A stretch of DNA of 64,000 nucleotides from Blastomyces gilchristii SLH14081 (lineage: Eukaryota; Ascomycota; Eurotiomycetes; Onygenales; Ajellomycetaceae), in assembly GCF_000003855.2 (NCBI RefSeq), contig NW_003101668.1, forward strand, positions 1,466,031 to 1,530,030, written 5' to 3'. The position numbers were made by a program, and so were the translations under genes. The notes beneath the pieces were generated by a model, which saw nothing but the letters and a program-made list of their open reading frames with translations, searched no databases and was not told where the DNA came from. This document shows, in pieces, positions 1-11,189 of the stretch (position 1 is the stretch's first letter; every line of letters starts with the position of its first letter).

Positions 1-1250
1 AAATTAGCAGTAGCCATTCTTACACAGTATATCAAAAAGCAATATTAAAAGGTATTATTAAAAAATATTATCTTCTATAAAGTGAATATAAAAGTTACTT
101 GAGTAATCACTTTCATCTCATTTCTCATCTTCAAGAATCAGTTATCTCATTATTCTTCATCTCAATATTAAGATTCTTTATCAGTGTTTGTATTACAAGT
201 TGAATTATATAAGCAATGTAGAGAATATGACCTTGTTTATCATTTCAGAAATATAAAGCTACTTTTTACTTCAGACTCTTTATTATAGTGTAGTTATTCA
301 CAGCATTATCAGTTATAATTGTAAGAAGACTGAGACTAATATCTCAATAGTCATTTTTAATCACAGTTATTAATATCTCTGTCATATAATTCTCAGTATG
401 ACTACTGATCAATGATTCAAATTCAATTAATATCTCTTAATAAGTACAGTTCTCATCAATGAAATAACATGTAACTCTTATAAATGTAAGATTGTTTGTA
501 CTAGTTCATGCATTCACTGTGAGAGACACTCTTTGATGATTCTTCAACTCTGATTCTAGATATTGTATATTAACTTTATAGTATATCTCAAGATTGAACT
601 GAAGACAGAATCAATGTAAAATATAAAGATTTGAATTAAGTATTTGAAGAAGTGTTCAGAATTCAGAATTTTCAATTGATTGAAGAGAAAGATTCAGAGA
701 TATATATATATAAAGTAATTATTCACAGAAGTTATCAGATAAAAGTTATAAAATCAGAGTACTGATATATAATTATTTTTACATGATTTTCTTCAAATTA
801 GAAAGTTAGTATTATTAAAAATCATTATCTGATAGAGTAACTTATCAGCTTAGTAGTAATTTTCTGATTATTTTTCTTTTATTGTCTGCATTCTGATAAC
901 TTCAGATATCAGAAAATTTCTTCAGAGTCATAACTAGTTTATAATGAATGTTTCTGAATGAAGTTGCAGTGATTATAGTAGAGAGATAACTCTTCAGTCA
1001 TCTACAATACAATCTATTGATAATTATTTCATAGTTCATCTTGATATTTATGTTGAGTTTTTCATAAATTTCATAATCTGAAATCAGATGTGAAAAATAA
1101 AGTGATTATTTATCTTGATTAAAAGAGAGTATTCTGTATTATATTATAAATAACATAGACTTTGTAATTCACAGTGATTTCTTGAAGAGTTTGTGAATCT
1201 TCAATAGAAGTAAAAGAAGTGAAAGAAGTGAATTCAGAAGATATAATAAT
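1..1250 (-). pseudogene. hAT transposase remnant (copy A), C-terminal part missing
   Basis: This is the N-terminal and central part of the hAT transposase, on the minus strand and matching copy C 22850-24130. Position 1 falls inside the intron that carries tandem TATTAAAAAGC-type units, so the exons for the catalytic end and the hATC dimerisation domain lie to the left of the window. Between about 60 and 400 the minus strand encodes the block that in copy B reads ITTDNA followed by an I-x-CIAHVIQL motif, both hAT hallmarks. TGA and TAA stops replace expected Trp and Gln codons. The exact start codon cannot be fixed. Confidence 0.7.
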
Positions 1251-1710
1251 AATTTGAGAAAGATGATAATTTATTTTCAATAACTGATCACTGATGTGTA
1301 TAAGAAGAATTAATATAAGAGAAAATAATCTTATTTCTTAGCTTAGTTATAATTTTAGTACTAACTCAGATTGAATATCATTAATGTATAAAAGTAAATA
1401 AACAATCTTGATTAATCTCTGTTATATTTCTTGAAATATATTAATATTGTGAAAGAGAGTGTTATCAAATTATATTATCAGATAATATTATTAAAACTAT
1501 ATTAATATTATGAATATCAATATTGAAAAAATGTTGATACTTATATATTATAGTAATTTGTGAATTATGATAGTTAAATATATATATATATATATATTAT
1601 TTCTGACTTGATTACAACTTGTACAATAATTTTTAAAAACTCAAAATTAATTTCAATTATTAATCATTATGAACTTATAACTAATTAATATAAAAAGAAG
1701 AAAACTTTTT

Positions 1711-2533
1711 CTACTCATCATCTTTCTGCTCTTTCTCATTCTTCTTATTATTCTTTATAATTCACTTCTTATTCTTCTTCTTCTTCTACTTCTTCTTATC
1801 TGAGATGATAATCATCTCAAAATCTCTCTCTGTTATCTTCTCAGAGAAGAGTTTCTACTGCTTCTCTTCAGCCAGGTCAATCTGTGTCTCAAAATCCTGC
1901 ATTTTCTAATCTGCTGTCTCAGGTTTCATTTCAGTGATAAGCAGATTGACATGCTCAGAGAGCAGGGCTATCTTCTCAATATTCTGAATTATGAAGTGTA
2001 TTTAAGATCTGAACAAGGTCTTAATTCCCTTCTTCTCTGCCAGCTTCTGCTAATCAATTAGAGAATAGAAGTATTATCAAAAATTGTTATCTCTCAATAA
2101 ATAAAAAACTTATCAGTTTTAACTTCTTTATCTCTTACTTTAATACTCTCTCAATCTTCTTTTACTACTACTTATTTATAGTAATACTCTTCTTCTCTCT
2201 TTCTCTCTTTATCTTAGTCTTAAATTATTCTCAGAACTTCTTCTGATTTCACTGCTACTATATAAGACTCTTTACTATCTTCTTCTTCACTCTCTTACAG
2301 ACAGTATTATCTGTATTATTTCTATACTTAGTTCAGTCTAAATCTATCAGAAGTGTTACTTAAAATCATTATCATTCTACTCTCTTACAGAGTCTCTTTA
2401 AGACATTGTAATATATCTTATAATCTGTCTTCTCTTACTTAAACATCTTCTTCTTCTCTCTCTTCAATCTGTGACAGTGCTCACATGCCTTAGTAGTCCG
2501 CAGGACTGCAGCATATTTGAAGAGAGATGACAT
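1711..2533 (-). pseudogene. hAT accessory protein (copy A), decayed
   Basis: This is the second gene of the hAT element, starting at a conserved ATG (2531-2533, minus strand; protein begins MSSLFKYAAVL) and ending at a TAG at 1711. The first exon encodes a Cys/His-rich stretch, KACEHCHRLKREKKK, that recalls the start of a fungal Zn2Cys6 cluster, followed in the other copies by a CX2C pair (CKTC). The last exon is a coiled-coil-like stretch ending in a Lys-rich tail. At least two short introns interrupt it, each carrying the element's shared intron-core motif. Its role is unknown; I infer a DNA-binding helper or regulator. Copies B and C carry the same gene, and B is the least damaged. Confidence 0.6.
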
Positions 2534-2589
2534 GATTGATTTCAGTGAGTATTGAAAAGAGGTAAAGACAGAAGAGATGATTAAAAATG

Positions 2590-2692
2590 ATATAATAATA
2601 ATAATAATAATGATGATGATGATAGTAATAGTAGTAGTGATAGTAATGATGATAATGATAATAATGATGATGATAATAATAATGAAAGAAGA
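2590..2692. repeat. Trinucleotide repeat (ATA/ATG)n in hAT copy A
   Basis: Imprecise runs of ATA, ATG and GTA triplets lie just upstream of the accessory-gene ATG. The same position carries triplet runs in copies B (9794-9912) and C (25353-25442), each of different length. Tyr/His-rich reading frames predicted here are products of the repeat. Confidence 0.85.
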
Positions 2693-2811
2693 AGTGCATT
2701 GAAATATATTACTGACTTATCAAATATAAAGAGACTTAAAGAAAATATTAACAGCTTTCAGTAATGTACAGAAACAGCTACAGTGTTGTATAGCAATATC
2801 ATCTTCATTCA

Positions 2812-3009
2812 ATGCATGCACTGTTGATATTCTTTGTATACAGTTATTATATAATCTGTATCAGAGATACATGCAGAAAACAGATCTTTATTACTAGAAT
2901 AAATAATTACAGCAATTCTCTGTTTTCATATTATAAAGATAAGTTATTCTCATTTCTTTCTTCTCTCTTTTCTCTTCTTCAATCAATCACTAATTTCAAG
3001 CTGGTATGA
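2812..3009 (+). CDS. Conserved small ORF in hAT element (copy A)
   Basis: This 65-codon open frame begins MHALLIFFVYSYYI and includes IRDTCRKQIF and SNSLFSYYKDKLFSFLSS. It lies on the strand opposite to the transposase. The equivalent frames in copies B (9468-9656) and C (25580-25765) are also open over 61-62 codons with nearly the same protein, while neighbouring frames are broken. It could be an exon of a third, oppositely transcribed gene, since motif-bearing intron-like sites at about 3390 and 4000 share its orientation. It could equally be a chance open frame in AT-rich DNA. No family is recognised. Confidence 0.3.
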   Translation: MHALLIFFVYSYYIICIRDTCRKQIFITRINNYSNSLFSYYKDKLFSFLSSLFSLLQSITNFKLV

Positions 3010-3780
3010 AAACTATTAAGACACTCTCAGAAACTCTCAAATTGAAGAGTATAGACTAATTAAATTTTAAATACAGAAGAAATTAAATTATCTTCTACAG
3101 ATTCAATTATTTATTTTCTCTCAAATAAAACAGCAGTTGTGTCCCCTCTCTTCCTCAATTAAATGAAACATGGCCTTTCAAAAGTGAGTATCATATCAGG
3201 TCATAATGACTAACACAGCCTCAGCACACAGGGCTGCATATGCATAGCATGTGCTGAACTGAGAGACTGTGTGAGTTGTAAATCAGCAGCAGCATCTCAG
3301 AGAGAGCTGTGCAGTGTGAGAAAGCTGCAATTCTTGATCACATGCACAGAGAATGAATCACTGTAGTAAGTACATATGCATTGAAGTAATACTTTTTGAT
3401 AATACTCAGTCTCTGATATGATGAAAATAGAGTCTCTCTGTGAGATCTGTTTCTATTAGAAGTCAGAAAATCTTATATTTCTCAAGATCATCTTCACACA
3501 TCTTGTCTATGAAATTGATGAAGAGAATCATTGATTTCAGTATTCTATTCTTGATGCTATTCAAGTGACAGCAGAGTTCACTCTGATCACACTTTTTAAG
3601 TGTATGTTTTCTAATTATTCATATTTATATAGATATATACTGATTATTTGTTAGATAATGTTAAAATAATAGCTTATTACAGCTGTGTTACTCTCACTGT
3701 GAGAGATACATAGTTGATAATGAATATTGTAAAGACTCTGAGAAGTGAGTATTTTAAAAGTGCTGTGATTATGTGATCTT

Positions 3781-3965
3781 GATTTTTTTTTATTTTTATT
3801 TTTTATTTTTTTCTTTTTCTTTTATTTTTTTTTTCTTTCTCTTTCTTTCTCTTTTTTTCTTTCTCTTCTTTTTTTCTTTCTCTTTTTTTTTTTGTTGTGA
3901 TTGTTTCTTGTTATTTTATTTTTTATTTTTTTGTTATTTTTTGTATTTTATATTTTTTTTCTTAA
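3781..3965. repeat. Pyrimidine/poly-T tract in hAT copy A
   Basis: Long T runs are broken by A, C and CTTT units. The equivalent tract in copy C (26538-26672) and its inverse in copy B (8578-8692) differ in length, so it is a fast-changing simple repeat inside the transposon. The Phe/Leu-rich open frame over it is an artefact. Confidence 0.85.
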
Positions 3966-4340
3966 TTAAAATGATATCAATTATAATCTGTGTTCAGAAA
4001 AGTAATAATATTTGATAATACTCTCTGTTAAATTTTCAACAAATGAGCACTATGTTATGATATTATGTAAGTGAGAAATGATTTTATAGTCTCATTTAAT
4101 ATCATTTTCAATAATAAGATCAGAATGAAAATATGACTAAGAATTCAAACATATTCTTTATCTGAGACTAGATTTTTATTTGAAAAGTGAATCTGAGATC
4201 TTTAATATTTGAAATAATGTGATTTGAAATCAATGTAATGAATACAAATCATGATCAGAAGTAATGCTTTTACACAATATAACAACTGTAAAGTTTGATC
4301 CTGGTCTCAGACACAGTCACACGGTCAGTCTAGTAGTATC

Positions 4341-7000
4341 TGAGATGTTTTATATAAATTACTGATAGAAATTAGTGAATCTGATGAAGTTTTGTATATC
4401 TTTCACAGTGTACAGAACTTCTCATTCAAGAATAGCAGAGATCTTCTCAGAATTCATTCAGATCTTCTTATCAGCTTCTATGATAAAGTCTAGATATTTT
4501 ATACTTTTAACTTTAAAATCATACTTATCTATATCTATCAGTAGTTCTGCTTTATATAGTTATTATAATACTCTTTGCATGTGTTCTTAATGTTCTTTTC
4601 TGAACTCATCAGTGAAGATGAGAATGTTATTGAGATATGCAGATACAAATTCATTAAGAAAATCTTAAAGTTCTCAGTTGATATACTTCTGAAATATACT
4701 GAGAGTGTTAGTCTGAAAGATGTAACTATTTATTCAAAGAGATTATATTGTGTTTAGAATACTGTAAGTCACTCATCCTCTTCAGCAATATAAATCTTAT
4801 GAAATGTGATGATAATATCTAGCTTTATAAATTATTGAGCTTGATCAATGCAAGTTAGAATTTCATTGATAAGAGATAAAGAATAATAATCTTTCTTTAT
4901 TAATCTGTTCAGTTCTTGATAGTTTACACAGAATCAGAGTTCTTTATCTGATTTCTTTGCAAAGAGAATAGAAGCTGTGACAGAGAAGTTACTAATATGT
5001 ATAAATTCTTTATTTAATAGATCATTTAGTGTCTTTTGAAGAAGAAGAAGTTCATCTTGAGACATGTTATAAAGAGTCTCATGATGATTCAGAGTTCTTA
5101 TCATTCTTCTTTTTTAACTTGATACTGTGATTCACTTCTGAATCTCATAAGAGAGATAGATTTATAATATTATTATCTTGTCAGAAAATATCTAGATATT
5201 TATAATATTATTAAGAAAGTTTTGTATAAGAATCTGTTATTATAGTATAAGATAACTTCTCTAGAGCTTTTTTAATATCAGTCAGACTGATGAAATAGAT
5301 TATTATATAATTCTGCTATCAGTGACTTTGTCAGTGATCTCATTGATAACTTCTTTTTCAGAGTATTTTATAAGTGTTGATAGAGATCTGTGTAAGATTC
5401 ATAGTTATGTGAATATTATCTTTGTGAATTCTATCATTGTTAGAGAATATTAAGCTTGTATTTTAAGTATTTAATAAAAATGTCTTATTCAGATAGTCAG
5501 ACTAGTTCTAGTATAAGATTATAGTCAAGATTATTAACTTTATATATATAAGCATCTTCACATTGATGTTCTCTGACATCTATGTTTAGTTTTATCATAT
5601 GATGAGTGTGAATGTCTTTTGAATCATCAAATCCTGCAAGAAGTCAGGGTTTTAATAAGAGAATATACTGAAGATTATAATATCTTATGACTGAAGATTT
5701 AATCATTGTATAATAGTATAGACTGCTGTCTATCATGGCTTTTATATTATACATATTATCTATCACAGTAGATATAAGAATTACATTCATTATTATTTTC
5801 TCTTTAAATCATTGTTATCTGATCTCTTCAAGCTTCTGCTTATAAATTTGAACAGAAGCTAATCTTTTCTCTGTTTCACTGAGATGTTCTCATAGTTATC
5901 TTCTGAATCTTTCTCTAATATAATGTGATTGACATGAACAGGTACTGATTTATCTTTTAAGTGAGAAGATATGTAGACTGATTAGCAGTTGAAAGTGATA
6001 TGTTCTGATCAGTTACAGTTAATACACATCTCATATTAATATTAATCAGTGACTTCTTCAGAAGTGATCTCAGAGACTCAGAAATTTATTCAGATAACAG
6101 AGACTCTTGTTTATATATAGATATTTAAGTTCACTCAATTCATAGCATCTGTATTGTCATTCTTCAGCACAGATGTATAAGTGACTGAGATGTAATATCT
6201 TCTATCACTGTTCTGTATACTCTTGAGCTTCATCAGACAGTCATTCAATGTTCAGAGTTATATACAGAAGTCTTTATAAGTTGAGTCTTTATCTATGATT
6301 ATAAGAGTCTGTAAGAGGTTGAAAGTTAATATCTTCTTAAGCATACTAATTGTCATTTAATTCTCTCAAGATTGATCATCTGCTTTTAGAATCTTGATGT
6401 CAAAGTCAGAGATAAATGTTATAAGAAAAGTATTTCTCTGTTAAGCACTCTGTAATCAATCTAATGCTTTCTGTTGCATAGTGATGTCTTAGAACAGAAT
6501 ATCAAGATATTTGATAATATTATCAGCCATTTGCAATACTGATTTATATACTTTTATTCATGAATAAAACTTTTGTCTCATGCAATTCTTCAATCATTCA
6601 TTGATATATCAATCTTGATTAATTAATGAACTGATGACATCTTCATCTACACTTGGTTTCATAAGCATTTTCAATCTTCATGATAAATAGAGAGTGAGAT
6701 TAGAAGTATTAAAATATGCAGAAGTATCTAGATATTTCTTTAACACTTACATATTTATATCTGATTCAGTCAGTGTTGAAATTGCTTGTACAGAGATTTC
6801 TAGTTGAAATAATTATTGAATTTTCTTGTATTGATGTTATTAAGTTGTATGCATATCAGTTATCTGTTACTGTTATAATTTCAACATTGCTTAGAGTCAC
6901 TGTGACACTGCATCTATACTCATATTTAAGAGTTCTTTTATATTATTAATAGATATAGCTGTATTGTTCATTGAATGTATATTATCTGCAGAATTGAAAG
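4341..7000 (-). pseudogene. Gyp1 gag-pol remnant (gag, protease, RT start)
   Basis: On the minus strand a CX2CX4HX4C zinc knuckle (CINCNWSEHITFNC when stops are read through) lies at about 5988-6030. The protease region follows at about 5520-5800, with an IDS-type active-site stretch. The RT start is at about 4790-4990, where the frame reads FAKKSDKEL then LNRLIKK and YYSLSLINE, the usual gypsy RT opening. It aligns with 39700-41330 of the full-length copy. Stops and frame breaks are scattered throughout, mostly TGA where Trp is expected. Nothing here can be functional. Confidence 0.75.
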
Positions 7001-7275
7001 AATTGTAATTGTATGAATATCTCATATGTCTAAGATGTCAGAACTCTCAGGTCTTTTACTGACATTCTCTTTATAAGATCTTGTTACAGGGTCAGAGTGA
7101 CTGATGAGTAAGCTTCTATTTAGAGACTCAGTGTCTGCTTAACTGATTGTTTATTTCTCTTATTTCTTACATATTGTTATGCATTTGAATATCTTGATGA
7201 ATAATCACTTTCTAATAAGAAGATAATAAACATGAATAATCATTTCTAATGAGAAGATGATGAACATTTTTCAAG

Positions 7276-7508
7276 TGTAAGAGATCTACACTGAATAGAT
7301 CAGTATAATATATAGGTCTTATAATACAAAAGTAAAAAATGTTAGAGAAGAAAGAAATGAGAAAGTACAGAATTCAGTCATTGAAGTGAATATTTATATG
7401 TGTACATGGTGAAGCTTCAGAGCGGAAGAATAGAAATTTCATAAGTTGTTCAGCCGAGGATCAGCGACCGAGAATCGGAGCTTTCAGTGGAATCTGTAAA
7501 GTGTAACA
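7276..7508 (-). repeat. Gyp1 5' LTR, first part (second part 14003-14051)
   Basis: This aligns in reverse with the 5' LTR at 38556-38856. It starts TGTAAGAG (the inverse of CTCTTACA at the LTR end) and runs to GTGTAACA, where the inverted-repeat element begins. The remaining 49 bases, ending in CAGCCCGTTATA, resume after that element and hAT copy B. The segment 7410-7490 is less decayed and keeps CG and GG pairs. Confidence 0.8.
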
Positions 7509-8198
7509 TAATCAATCATCTAACGCTTGTTTCCACCTAACGCTCGCCTTTGTAAATCAATTACAATCAACTTTAAATGTTAATATCTCAATAAATATTC
7601 ATTATTTTAATTTTCTAATTTGTAATCTATAAATATCAAGACTTATAGTATAATATAATTCAAAATTATTATAATATAGTTAAAATTAATTAAAATATGA
7701 ATTCAATTAGAGAATAAAATACAGTAAAATAAAATATATAATATTTTATTATAAATTAAGAAATATGTATTATATATTATTGAAAATAATAATTCTTATA
7801 TAAATAATACACTGTTATTACAAAAATAATATTTTAAATTATAAAGATTTATATAAAAATTTAAATAAATCAATAATAAATAAGAATTTGAAGATAAAAT
7901 TTTATATTCTATTAAAAATATATATAATCTATAACATATTTAATTTTTATATGAAAATAATTTATATTTATAAATATATTTATAATATAGACTGTGTATT
8001 TTATTTTAAAATAGTGTTTTAAAAAGCTTAACAAATTAATAATTATATGTTATTTTCTCATAGAAATTTAATATAATATAATATATATCTACAAAGTATC
8101 ATTCTGTTTTTTAGAATAGTTTCAAATAAATGTTCATTGAGATATGAATATTTGAAGTTGATTGTAAGTGATTTACAAAGGCAAGCGTTAGATGGAAA
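7509..8198. mobile_element. Inverted-repeat (MITE-like) element, continues at 13982-14002
   Basis: This is a non-coding element of about 0.7 kb with terminal inverted repeats of roughly 95 bp. The left end begins TAATCAATCATCTAACGCTT and the right end inverts to TAATCAATCATCTAATGCTT. Both contain CTAACGCT twice and a CGCCTTTGTAAATCA-like block. The core (7580-8090) is extremely AT-rich and has no open frame longer than noise. It is inserted in the Gyp1 LTR. Flanks TAACA and TAATG could both derive from TAACG by decay and may be the target duplication, but this is uncertain. hAT copy B is inserted within its right repeat. The superfamily is not assignable. Confidence 0.7.
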
Positions 8199-8577
8199 TA
8201 GACTGACCGTGTGACCGTGTCTGAGACCAGGATCAAACTTTACAGTTGTCACATTGTCTAAAAGCATTACTTCTGATCATGATTTGTGTTCATCACATTA
8301 ATTTCAAATCATGTTATTTCAAATATTAAAGGTCTCAGATTCACTTTTCAAATAAAAATCTAGTCTCAGATAAAGAATATGTTTGAATTCTTAGTCACAT
8401 TTTCATTCTGATCTTATTATTGAGAATGGCATTAAATCAGATCATGAAATCATTTCTCACTTACATAATATCATAACATAGTACTCATTTGTTGAAAATT
8501 CAATAGAGAGTGTTATCAAATATCATTACTTTTCTGAACACAGATCATAATTCATATAATTTTAATTATGAAAAAAA

Positions 8578-8692
8578 TATAAAATATAAAAAAAAAACAA
8601 AAAACAAAAAACAAAACAAACACAAGAAAAAATCACAATAAAAAAAAAATAAAAGAAAAAGAAAAAAATAAAAAATAAAAATAAAAAAAAAT
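8578..8692. repeat. Poly-A/AAAAC tract in hAT copy B
   Basis: A-rich simple sequence, the inverse of the pyrimidine tracts in copies A and C at the same internal position of the transposon. Confidence 0.8.
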
Positions 8693-9467
8693 CAAGATCA
8701 CAGGGCTACAGCACTCTTAAAATACTCACTTCTCAGAGTCTTCACAATATTCATCACTAATCATGTATTTCTCACAGTGAGAATAACACAGCTGTGATGA
8801 GTTATTGTCTTAATATTATCTAACAAATAATCAGTATATATCTGTATAAATGTGAATAATTAGAAAACATACACTCAAAAAGTATGACTAGAGTGAACTC
8901 TGCTGTTACTTGAATAATATCAAGAGCAGAATGCTGAAATTAATGATTTCTCTCATTGATTTCACAGATAAGATGTGTAAAGATAATCTTGAAGAATATA
9001 AGATCTCTCAACTTCTGATAAAAACAGATCTCATAAAGAGACTCTATTTTCATGATATCAGAGACTGAGTGTTATCAAAAAGTGTTACTTTCATACAATA
9101 TATATACACTTACTACAGTGATTCACTCTCTGTGCATGTGACTGAGAGTTATGACTTTCTCACACTACACAGCTCTCTCTGAAATGCTGTCATCAGTTTA
9201 TAACTTACACAGTCTCTCAGTTCAGCACATGCTGTGTATATACAGCTCTGCATGCTGGGGCTGTGTTGATCATTATAACCTGACATGATACTCACTTTTC
9301 ATGAGTCATGTTTCATTTGAAGAGAGGAGAGAAAGATGCAACTGTTGTTTTATTGAGAAGAAAATGAATAATTAGTATTATTGAATATAATTTAGTTCAT
9401 CTGTATTTAAAATTTGATTAGTCTATACTCTTTAATTTAAGGGTTTCTATGAGTGTTTTAATAGTTT

Positions 9468-9656
9468 TCATATCAGCTTGAACTTAGTGATGAGTTGAAG
9501 AAGAAGAGAAAAGAGAGAAGAAAGAAATGAGAATAACTTATCTTTATAATATGAAAACAGAGAATTACTGTAATCATTCTCTCTAGTAACAAAGATCTGT
9601 TTTCTGCATGTATCTCTGATATAGATTATATGATAAATGTATACAAAGAATATCAA
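9468..9656 (-). CDS. Conserved small ORF in hAT element (copy B)
   Basis: This 62-codon frame reads MIFFVYIYHII, then IRDTCRKQIFVTRENDYSNS and SYYKDKLFSFLSS. It matches the frames in copies A and C. It is antisense to the transposase. Lack of stops in all three decayed copies is notable, but the protein is short, unlike any family I know, and may be chance. Confidence 0.3.
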   Translation of the reverse strand: MIFFVYIYHIIYIRDTCRKQIFVTRENDYSNSLFSYYKDKLFSFLSSLFSLLLQLITKFKLI

Positions 9657-9793
9657 TAGTGCATGTATTAAATGAAGATAATATTGCTATGCAACACTGT
9701 AGTCATTTCTGTACATCTCTGAAAGCTGTTAATAGTTTTTTTATCTCTTTATATTTGATAAGTCAATAATATATTCTGATACACTTCTCATTT

Positions 9794-9912
9794 CATCATT
9801 ATTATCATTATTATCATCATTATCATCATTATCATCATTATTATTATTATCATCATCATCATCATCATCATTATCATCATTATCATCATCATTATCATTA
9901 TCATTATCATAT
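9794..9912. repeat. (TCA/TTA)n triplet repeat upstream of accessory gene
   Basis: About 120 bp of TCA and TTA triplets end 45 bp before the accessory-gene ATG at 9958. Its length differs from copies A and C, so it is unstable. It lies in what should be the 5' untranslated region. Confidence 0.85.
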
Positions 9913-9957
9913 TATTACCTGCCTTCACTCTCTCTTCAACACTCATTAAAATCAATC

Positions 9958-10773
9958 ATGTCATCTCTCTTCAAATATTCTGTGGTTCTGCAGATCATCA
10001 AGGCGTGTGAGTACTGTCACAGATTGAAGAGAGAGAAGAAGAAGATGTTCAAGCACAGAGAGACAGATTATAAGACATGTTATAATGTCTTGAAGAGGCT
10101 CTGTAAGAAAGCAGAATAATAACAATTTTAAGTAACACTTCTGATAGATTTAGACTGAACTAAGTATAGAAATAATGCAGATGACATCACCTGTGAGAGA
10201 TTGAAAAAGAAGACAGTGAAGAGTCTCATACAGTAGTGATAAGATCAGAAGAAGTGCTGAGAATAATTTAAGATCAAGATAAAGAGAGAGAGAAAGAAGA
10301 AGAGTGTTACTGTAAATAAGTAATGATAGAAGAAGATTAAGAAGATATTAAAGTGAGAGACAAAGAAGCTAAAACTGGTAAGTTTTTTGTTAAAAGATAA
10401 TAATTTTTGATAACACTTCTGTTCTCTAATTAATTAGCAGGAGCTGGCAGAGAAGGGGATTGAGGCCTTGTTCAGGTCTCAAATGCGCTTCATGATTTAG
10501 AACATTGAGAAGGCAGCTCTGCTCTCTGAGCATGTCAATCTGCTTATCACTGAGATGAAACCCGAGGCAGCAGATCAGGAAATGTGGGATTTTGAGACAC
10601 AGATTGACCTGGCTGAGAGAGAGCAGTGAGAACCCTTCTCTGAAAAGACAGTAGAGAGAGATTTTGAGATGATTATCACCTCAGATAAGAAGAAGAAGAA
10701 GGAGAATAAGAATGAGAAGTGAATTATAAAGAATGATGAGAAGAATGAGAAAGAGAAGAAAGATAATAAGTAG
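9958..10773 (+). pseudogene. hAT accessory protein (copy B), best preserved copy
   Basis: This is the second gene of the hAT element. ATG at 9958 opens MSSLFKYSVVLQIIKACEYC, followed by HRLKREKKK and a second motif (DYKTCYN here, DCKICYN in copy C), giving CX2C pairs that recall a zinc cluster. An intron near 10110-10170 precedes a very basic exon. A second intron, GTAAGT (10379) to about ATTAGCAG (10440), precedes the last exon. That exon includes NIEKAALLSEHVNLLITEM, an acidic helix, then KKKKKENKNEK and a TAG at 10771. Expected size is about 235 residues. It retains only a few stops (TAG, TGA). Its function is unknown; I infer a nuclear DNA-binding partner of the transposase. A single-gene hAT would lack it. 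Confidence 0.6.
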
Positions 10774-11189
10774 AAAAAGTTTTTTTCTTTTTATATTAGT
10801 TAGTTATAAGTTTGTAACTATTAGTTAATAATTGAAATTAATTTTGAGTTTTCAAAAATTATTGTACAAGTTATAATCAACTATCAATATCTGGAATAAT
10901 ATATATATATATATTCAACTATCATGACACTACAATGTATAAGTATCAACATTTTTTCAACATTGATATTTATAATATTAATATATTTTTAATAATATCA
11001 TCTGATAACACAATTTGATAACACTCTCTTTCATAATATTAATATATTTCAAGAAATATGACAGAGATTAATCAAGATTGTTTGTTTACTTTTATACATC
11101 AATGATATTCAATCTGTATTAGTACTAAAATTATAACTAAGCTAAGAAAGAAGATTATTTTCTCTTATATTAATTCTTCTTACACACAT

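Larger units (their letters stand above)
1..4332 (-). mobile_element. hAT transposon copy A, left part outside window
   Basis: This is the promoter-side two thirds of a hAT DNA transposon. It aligns throughout with positions 22847-27038 of complete copy C and, inverted, with copy B (8199-13973). Its right end reads GGTCAGTCTA, the inverse of the TAGACTGACC start of copy B. The next eight bases, GTAGTATC (4333-4340), should be the right half of an 8-bp target duplication whose left half lies outside the window. Coding content is on the minus strand: the transposase catalytic part, then an upstream accessory gene. The element interrupts the minus-strand Gyp1 pol sequence that resumes at 4341. 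All coding parts are full of stops, so the copy is inactive. Confidence 0.85.
4333..7508 (-). mobile_element. Gyp1 Ty3/gypsy element, minus strand, interrupted
   Basis: This is part of a chromodomain-type gypsy retrotransposon of the same family as the full-length copy at 38556-44255, read on the minus strand. From right to left it runs 5' LTR (7276-7508, continued at 14003-14051), leader, gag, protease and the start of reverse transcriptase. It then stops at the hAT copy A insertion near 4340. The rest of pol and the 3' LTR would lie left of the window. The 5' LTR is itself broken by the inverted-repeat element at 7509 and by hAT copy B nested in that. This gives a clear order of events: Gyp1 first, then the small element, then hAT B. 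Confidence 0.85.

Noticed and set aside
2490..2699. Tyr/His-rich protein (also at 25243-25455)
   Set aside because: This is a translation of the triplet repeat upstream of the hAT accessory gene.
3773..4015. Phe/Leu-rich membrane protein
   Set aside because: This is a translation of the poly-T/pyrimidine tract inside the hAT element. Copies B and C have different lengths.
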